A stretch of DNA of 64,000 bases from Bradyrhizobium sp. C9 (GTDB lineage Bacteria; Pseudomonadota; Alphaproteobacteria; Rhizobiales; Xanthobacteraceae): NCBI RefSeq assembly GCF_002532045.1, contig NZ_NWTG01000006.1, positions 1-64,000 of the forward strand. Reading direction: 5' to 3'. Both the position numbers and the translations under genes were made by a program. Below the pieces are notes generated by a model. The model had not been told where the DNA came from, searched no databases, and worked only from the letters and a program-made list of their open reading frames with translations. This document shows, piece by piece, positions 60,092-64,000 of this stretch; the first letter of the stretch is position 1; each line of letters begins with the position of its first letter.

Positions 60092-62419
60092 CTAAGCAGC
60101 CGTCACCTTCGCGTCCTGGATCGCCTGCCAGATCTTCACCGGCGTCAGCGGCGTGTTGAGCTGGGTGATCCCGATCTCGCTCAGCGCATCCATCACGCCG
60201 TTGGTGATGCAGGGCGGCCCACCGATCGCGCCCGACTCGCCGCAGCCCTTGGCGCCGAGCGGATTGGTCTTGCACGGCGCGGAGGGATCGAGCGTCACCG
60301 TGATCGGCGGAACGTCCGAGGCGCGCGGGATGCAATAGTCCTGGTAGCTTGCGGTCAGAAGCTGGCCTTCCTCGCTGTAGGCGACGCCTTCGTACAGGGC
60401 CTGGCCGATGCCCTGGACAACGCCGCCGTGCACCTGCCCCGTCACCAGCATCGGATTGACCGCAACGCCGACGTCGTCGACCGTGGTGTAGCGGACCACC
60501 CGCGTGACGCCGGTCTCGGGATCGATCTCGACCTCGCAGATGTGCGTGCCGTTCGGCCAGCTCGGGCCGTCGACATTGCCCTCGCTCTCGACCGAGAGCT
60601 TGGCGCCGCTTTCCTTCTTCGCGATCTCGAACAGGCTGATGCGCCTGTCGGTGCCGACCACCGTGAGGAAGCCGTCGCGATACTCGATGTCGCCGACGGA
60701 GGCTTCGAGCAGGTGGGAGGCTTTGTCGCGCGCCTTCTTGATCATGTCATTGGTGGAGACCGCAACCGCGGTGCCGCCGACGAACAGCGAGCGCGAGCCG
60801 ACGCTGCCGAAGCCGGTGGCAAGATCGGTGTCGCCCTGGATGACGTCGATCTTGTCCATGGCAATTCCAAGCGTATCGGCGATCATCTGGGTATACGTAG
60901 TGGCGAGGCCCTGCCCCATCGCCATGGTGCCGGAATGCAGGACGACGCGGCCTTCGGCGGTCGCATGCAGCGAGACGTTTTCGGTGTGGGCGCGGCCGCC
61001 GGTCCATTCGATGTAGCTGGTCAGGCCGCGACCGTAGAGCAGGCCCTTCTTCTTCGCCGCCTTCTTGCGCGCAGCAAAGCCGTTCCAGTCGGCCAAATCG
61101 GACGCGCGCTCCAGCATGTGCGCGAAGGCGCCGGAGTCGTACACCTGTCCGACCGCGTTGGTGTAGGGCAACTGCGCCGGCTTGATGTAGTTGACCTTGC
61201 GGATGGTGCGCGGGTCCATGCCGATCTGTCGCGCGGCGGCATCGAACAGTCGCTCCACGATGAACACCGCCTCGGGCCTGCCGGCGCCGCGATAGGCGCC
61301 GACCGGCGCGGTGTTGGTCATCACAGACTTCACTTCGAAATGCACCAGCGGCAGATCGTAGACGCCGGTCTGCACGAACGGGCCGAGCACCAGCGGGATG
61401 ATGTTGGCGGTGCCCGACGAGTAAGCGCCGGTGCCGCCGATCGAGCGCACGCGGTAGGCCAGCACGCGGCCCTTGGCGTCGAGCGCGAACTCGCCGGTCG
61501 AGGTGAGGTCGCGGCCATGGGTGCCGCCGACGAACTCGTCGGTGCGGTCGCCGCGCCAGCGGATCTTCTCGTTCAGCTTGGTCGCGGCATAGGCGACGAT
61601 GCCGTCTTCGGGATAGAGGCTGGTCTTCTGGCCGAAGCCACCGCCGATGTCGCCGACCAGCACGCGCACGCTGTCCTTCGGCCGCTTCAGGATCGATTCC
61701 GCCAGCAGATCACGGGTCGAGCCCGGGGTCTGCGACTGCACATGGAGAATGAGCCGGCCGGTCTTCTTCTCGATCTCGGCGATGGTCGAGCGCGGCTCCA
61801 TCGCCGACGGCACCAGGCGCTGACTGACCAGGTCGAGCGACACCTTGTGCGCGGCGTTGGCAAAGGCCTCCTCGACCTTGGCGGCGTCACCATAGCTCAT
61901 CGCGGCCACGATGTTGTCGGGCGCATCCGGCCAGACCGCCGGCGCGCCCGGCTTGATCGCCTCGACCGGATCGACCACCGAAGGCAGCACCTCGTAATCG
62001 ACCTCGATCGCCTCGGCCGCCGTCTGCGCAAGCACACGCGAGGTCGCGACCACAGCCGCAACACCCTCGCCGGCGTAGCGCACGACTTCGTGCGCCAGCA
62101 GCCGCCGCGGCGGCACGGTCATCGGCGAGCCGTCGGGGCGCTTGAAGATCGCGAGCGTCGGCAGCGTGCCGATATCATCCTTGACGAGGTCGGCGCCGGT
62201 ATAGACCGCCTTGACGCCGAGCATCTCGAGCGCCGCCTTGGCGTCGATCGACTTGATATTGGCGTGGGCATGCGGCGAGCGCAGCACGTGCAGCCAGAGC
62301 GCGCCGTCCTGCGGCTTGTCGTCGATGAAATGCCCCTTCCCGGTGAGCAGCCGCTGGTCTTCCAGACGCTTGACCGGCTGGCCCGCACCAAAACGCATAT
62401 TGCCGGGAAGAATGTTCAT
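60092..62419 (-). CDS. CoxL/xanthine dehydrogenase-family molybdenum large subunit (form II type)
   Basis: A 775-residue molybdopterin protein. The Mo-site motif is GAYRGAGRPEA, the form II CoxL signature, rather than the form I motif of true CO dehydrogenases. The glutamate base is in GCGESGAIGGPPCI near the C-terminus. The ATG at 62419 has AGGA nine bases upstream. No CoxM (FAD) or CoxS (2Fe-2S) subunit gene is within this window, so the electron-transfer partners are elsewhere. It probably oxidises an aldehyde or N-heterocycle; CO is unlikely. Confidence 0.84.
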   Translation of the reverse strand: MNILPGNMRFGAGQPVKRLEDQRLLTGKGHFIDDKPQDGALWLHVLRSPHAHANIKSIDAKAALEMLGVKAVYTGADLVKDDIGTLPTLAIFKRPDGSPMTVPPRRLLAHEVVRYAGEGVAAVVATSRVLAQTAAEAIEVDYEVLPSVVDPVEAIKPGAPAVWPDAPDNIVAAMSYGDAAKVEEAFANAAHKVSLDLVSQRLVPSAMEPRSTIAEIEKKTGRLILHVQSQTPGSTRDLLAESILKRPKDSVRVLVGDIGGGFGQKTSLYPEDGIVAYAATKLNEKIRWRGDRTDEFVGGTHGRDLTSTGEFALDAKGRVLAYRVRSIGGTGAYSSGTANIIPLVLGPFVQTGVYDLPLVHFEVKSVMTNTAPVGAYRGAGRPEAVFIVERLFDAAARQIGMDPRTIRKVNYIKPAQLPYTNAVGQVYDSGAFAHMLERASDLADWNGFAARKKAAKKKGLLYGRGLTSYIEWTGGRAHTENVSLHATAEGRVVLHSGTMAMGQGLATTYTQMIADTLGIAMDKIDVIQGDTDLATGFGSVGSRSLFVGGTAVAVSTNDMIKKARDKASHLLEASVGDIEYRDGFLTVVGTDRRISLFEIAKKESGAKLSVESEGNVDGPSWPNGTHICEVEIDPETGVTRVVRYTTVDDVGVAVNPMLVTGQVHGGVVQGIGQALYEGVAYSEEGQLLTASYQDYCIPRASDVPPITVTLDPSAPCKTNPLGAKGCGESGAIGGPPCITNGVMDALSEIGITQLNTPLTPVKIWQAIQDAKVTAA

Positions 62420-62530
62420 CGGAGGGTCCTTGATTTCGGAAATTTCGGCGGGTTTTAACGGATTTTCGGCGCGAGACAACACGCCCGGAAACGACGAGGC
62501 AATGCGCCTGATGCAACGCGCAAGCCAGCT

Positions 62531-63406
62531 TTAGTCGAGATCGCGCAACGCGGCCTCGACCACCTTGCGCTGCTCGGCCGTCAGCGGCGCCTGCGGCGGC
62601 ACGGGGTCGCCGACGTCGTAGCCCTGGATCGCGAGCCCGGCCTTGATGCAGGCGGCGAGGTTGAAGCGGGCGAACGCCTCGTTGATGTGCCAGAGCTTGC
62701 GCTGCAGGGCCATCGCCTCGTCCCAGCGGGCGCGGCGGCACAGATTATAGAGCTCGACGCTCTGCCGCGGGATGATGCAGGCCGGGCCAGCCATCCAGCC
62801 ATGGCCGCCGATCAGCATCACCGCGGCCGGAATATGGGCGGAGGCCGAGAACACTTTCAGGCTGTCGCCGCAGCGATTCATGATCGACAGCAGCCGGCCG
62901 GTGTTGGTCGAGGCGTCCTTGATGTAGCCGATCCGCGGATGCTCGGCGAGGCGCGCGATGACATCGAGCGTGAGGTCGGAGCGCTGGAAATTCGGATTGG
63001 TGTAGATCACGACCGGGATGTCGACGGCGTCGGCGATGGCGCGGAAATAGGATTCCACCTGGGCGTCACTGAGCGGAAAATACGCCTCCAGGATTGCGAG
63101 AATGCCGGCGGCACCGCGCTTCTGGCAGGCCTTGGCTTGCGCCACCGCATCGGCCGTCGAGGTCGAGGCGACGCCGGCCACCACGGGCACGCGGCCCTGC
63201 GCGGCCTCGATCGTGGTCGCCACCACCTGCATGCGCTGCGCATTGTTGAGATAGGCGAATTCGCCGGTCGAGCCGAGCGGCGTCAGTCCATGGACACCGG
63301 TCTCGATCAAATCGTCGCAAAGCCGGCCCAGCACCTCGGTGCGGATATGGCCGGCGGGATCGACCGGGGACACCAGATAGGGAAAGACGCCGTGGAAATC
63401 AGCCAT
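62531..63406 (-). CDS. DHDPS/NAL-family aldolase
   Basis: A 291-residue class I aldolase of the dihydrodipicolinate synthase/N-acetylneuraminate lyase family. The Schiff-base lysine is Lys163 in [12 protein letters not shown], with the tyrosine at 135 in VVIYTNPNF and the GSTGEF motif at 45-50. It cleaves or condenses a pyruvate-derived substrate; the lysine-biosynthetic dapA is usually elsewhere, so this is likely a catabolic aldolase. It is translationally coupled to the epimerase gene (ATGGCTGA overlap). Confidence 0.85.
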   Translation of the reverse strand: MADFHGVFPYLVSPVDPAGHIRTEVLGRLCDDLIETGVHGLTPLGSTGEFAYLNNAQRMQVVATTIEAAQGRVPVVAGVASTSTADAVAQAKACQKRGAAGILAILEAYFPLSDAQVESYFRAIADAVDIPVVIYTNPNFQRSDLTLDVIARLAEHPRIGYIKDASTNTGRLLSIMNRCGDSLKVFSASAHIPAAVMLIGGHGWMAGPACIIPRQSVELYNLCRRARWDEAMALQRKLWHINEAFARFNLAACIKAGLAIQGYDVGDPVPPQAPLTAEQRKVVEAALRDLD

Positions 63407-64000
63407 TTGCGAGCCTCGTTGACGGCGAGACATAATCGGGATCGTGCGCAAAGGGAAGCGGCTCGCCGCTACGCAGGGCGTCGAGCACCGCTGCAAAGTC
63501 GGTTACCGCGCGGAAACCGAGCAGCCGTTCGGCCTTGCTCGCGTCATAGATCCGGCCGATCGATCCCGGCAAATGCCAGCCGCGGCGCGCGAACAGCGCC
63601 GGCGCGGCGGGGAAATGGCGCGCGATCACGCCGGCCGCGTCCGTCTTCAGGTCAGCGACGTCGCTGCGCGCAAACGGCGTCGGCGCGCTGATCACGAACA
63701 CCTCGAAGCCGCGGATTTTCTCCAACGCCACGACATGGGCGTCGGCAGCATCCTCGACCGTGAGGCGGCGATACAACAGCTCGGTCGCCTTCAGGTTCTC
63801 GCCATGGATATCGCGGATCGTGTCGTCGTCCTCGGGGAAGAAGCGGCTGGTGCGCAGCACCGCGCAATTCAGCCCGTGCTCGCGGCTGTAGAGCCGGCAC
63901 AGCCCTTCGGCGGCGAGCTTTGTCACGCCGTAGATGTTGCGCGGCTCGAGCGGTCCCGAGGTTTCGTCGAGCCACACCGCTGCGTGGCCTTCCTCGTCGC
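63399..64000 (-). CDS. NAD-dependent epimerase/dehydratase, 5' end outside window
   Basis: The visible 200 codons cover the C-terminal two-thirds of an extended SDR. The active-site tyrosine and lysine are in [10 protein letters not shown]. The substrate-binding C-terminal part contains [17 protein letters not shown] and [12 protein letters not shown]. The N-terminal Rossmann motif lies beyond position 64000. Its stop overlaps the aldolase start, so both belong to one operon. A nucleotide-sugar or small-polyol substrate is possible. Confidence 0.75.
   Translation of the reverse strand, partial: DEEGHAAVWLDETSGPLEPRNIYGVTKLAAEGLCRLYSREHGLNCAVLRTSRFFPEDDDTIRDIHGENLKATELLYRRLTVEDAADAHVVALEKIRGFEVFVISAPTPFARSDVADLKTDAAGVIARHFPAAPALFARRGWHLPGSIGRIYDASKAERLLGFRAVTDFAAVLDALRSGEPLPFAHDPDYVSPSTRLANG

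Overview
The window looks like a chromosomal segment of a Bradyrhizobium-type alphaproteobacterium. The DNA is GC-rich throughout. The intergenic gaps carry palindromic elements of the kind dispersed in Bradyrhizobiaceae genomes. The protein set is typical of that group: a class B3 metallo-beta-lactamase resembling BJP-1 of B. japonicum, a SorAB-like sulfite dehydrogenase pair, putA with a divergent Lrp-type regulator, and many acyl-CoA dehydrogenases and CoA-transferases. No rRNA, tRNA, CRISPR array, integrase or transposase was seen. The genus is an inference from recalled family similarity, not from a search.

Layout. 0.1-5.4 kb: a MerR regulator fused to a P-loop ATPase-like domain, a LysR regulator, a signal peptidase II, a pair of very small overlapping genes, an orphan periplasmic binding protein and a methyltransferase. 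5.6-8.8 kb: a DUF898 membrane protein with an M48 protease, and a Rap1a-like secreted protein. 9.0-11.8 kb: two tandem CYP153-like P450s. 11.8-15.5 kb: a MarR regulator with a C-terminal four-cysteine tail, two matching palindromes, and a divergent set of an epoxide-hydrolase-like enzyme, a PEP mutase/isocitrate lyase-family enzyme and a split two-subunit ThDP decarboxylase. 15.5-19.7 kb: a divergent LysR and an acyl-CoA dehydrogenase, CoA-transferase and MaoC-like hydratase operon that recalls itaconate catabolism. 19.8-26.1 kb: an aminotransferase, the metallo-beta-lactamase, a benzoylformate decarboxylase, and a 4-hydroxybutyryl-CoA-dehydratase-like flavoprotein with its divergent TetR. 26.3-34.2 kb: an SDR, a hemolysin III protein, the YcjX/YcjF pair, a glycosyltransferase and a membrane-anchored ferredoxin-class III cyclase fusion. 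34.4-40.4 kb: SorAB, a cold-shock protein, a frameshifted TPR gene and a secreted protein. 40.5-50.8 kb: putA, a CoA-transferase, an aromatic-acid transporter, a flavin monooxygenase and two cell-envelope unknowns. 51-56.6 kb: a stand-alone cyclic-nucleotide sensor overlapping a metallo-hydrolase, an MHS transporter, a GST, and a LemA/TPM/TPM operon. 56.8-64 kb: an enoyl-CoA hydratase with two acyl-CoA dehydrogenases, and on the other strand an orphan CoxL-type molybdenum subunit, a DapA-family aldolase and an epimerase cut by the window end.

The main theme is carbon-acid and aromatic catabolism: CoA-ester chemistry, ThDP decarboxylases and transporters. Signalling modules sit among these genes. 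The most interesting points are the redox-type cyclase, the four-cysteine MarR with duplicated operators, the itaconate-like operon lacking its lyase, the AbfD-like protein with changed iron-sulfur ligands, the MerR-ATPase fusion, and the nested palindromic elements, one of which supplies the C-terminus of a coding gene.
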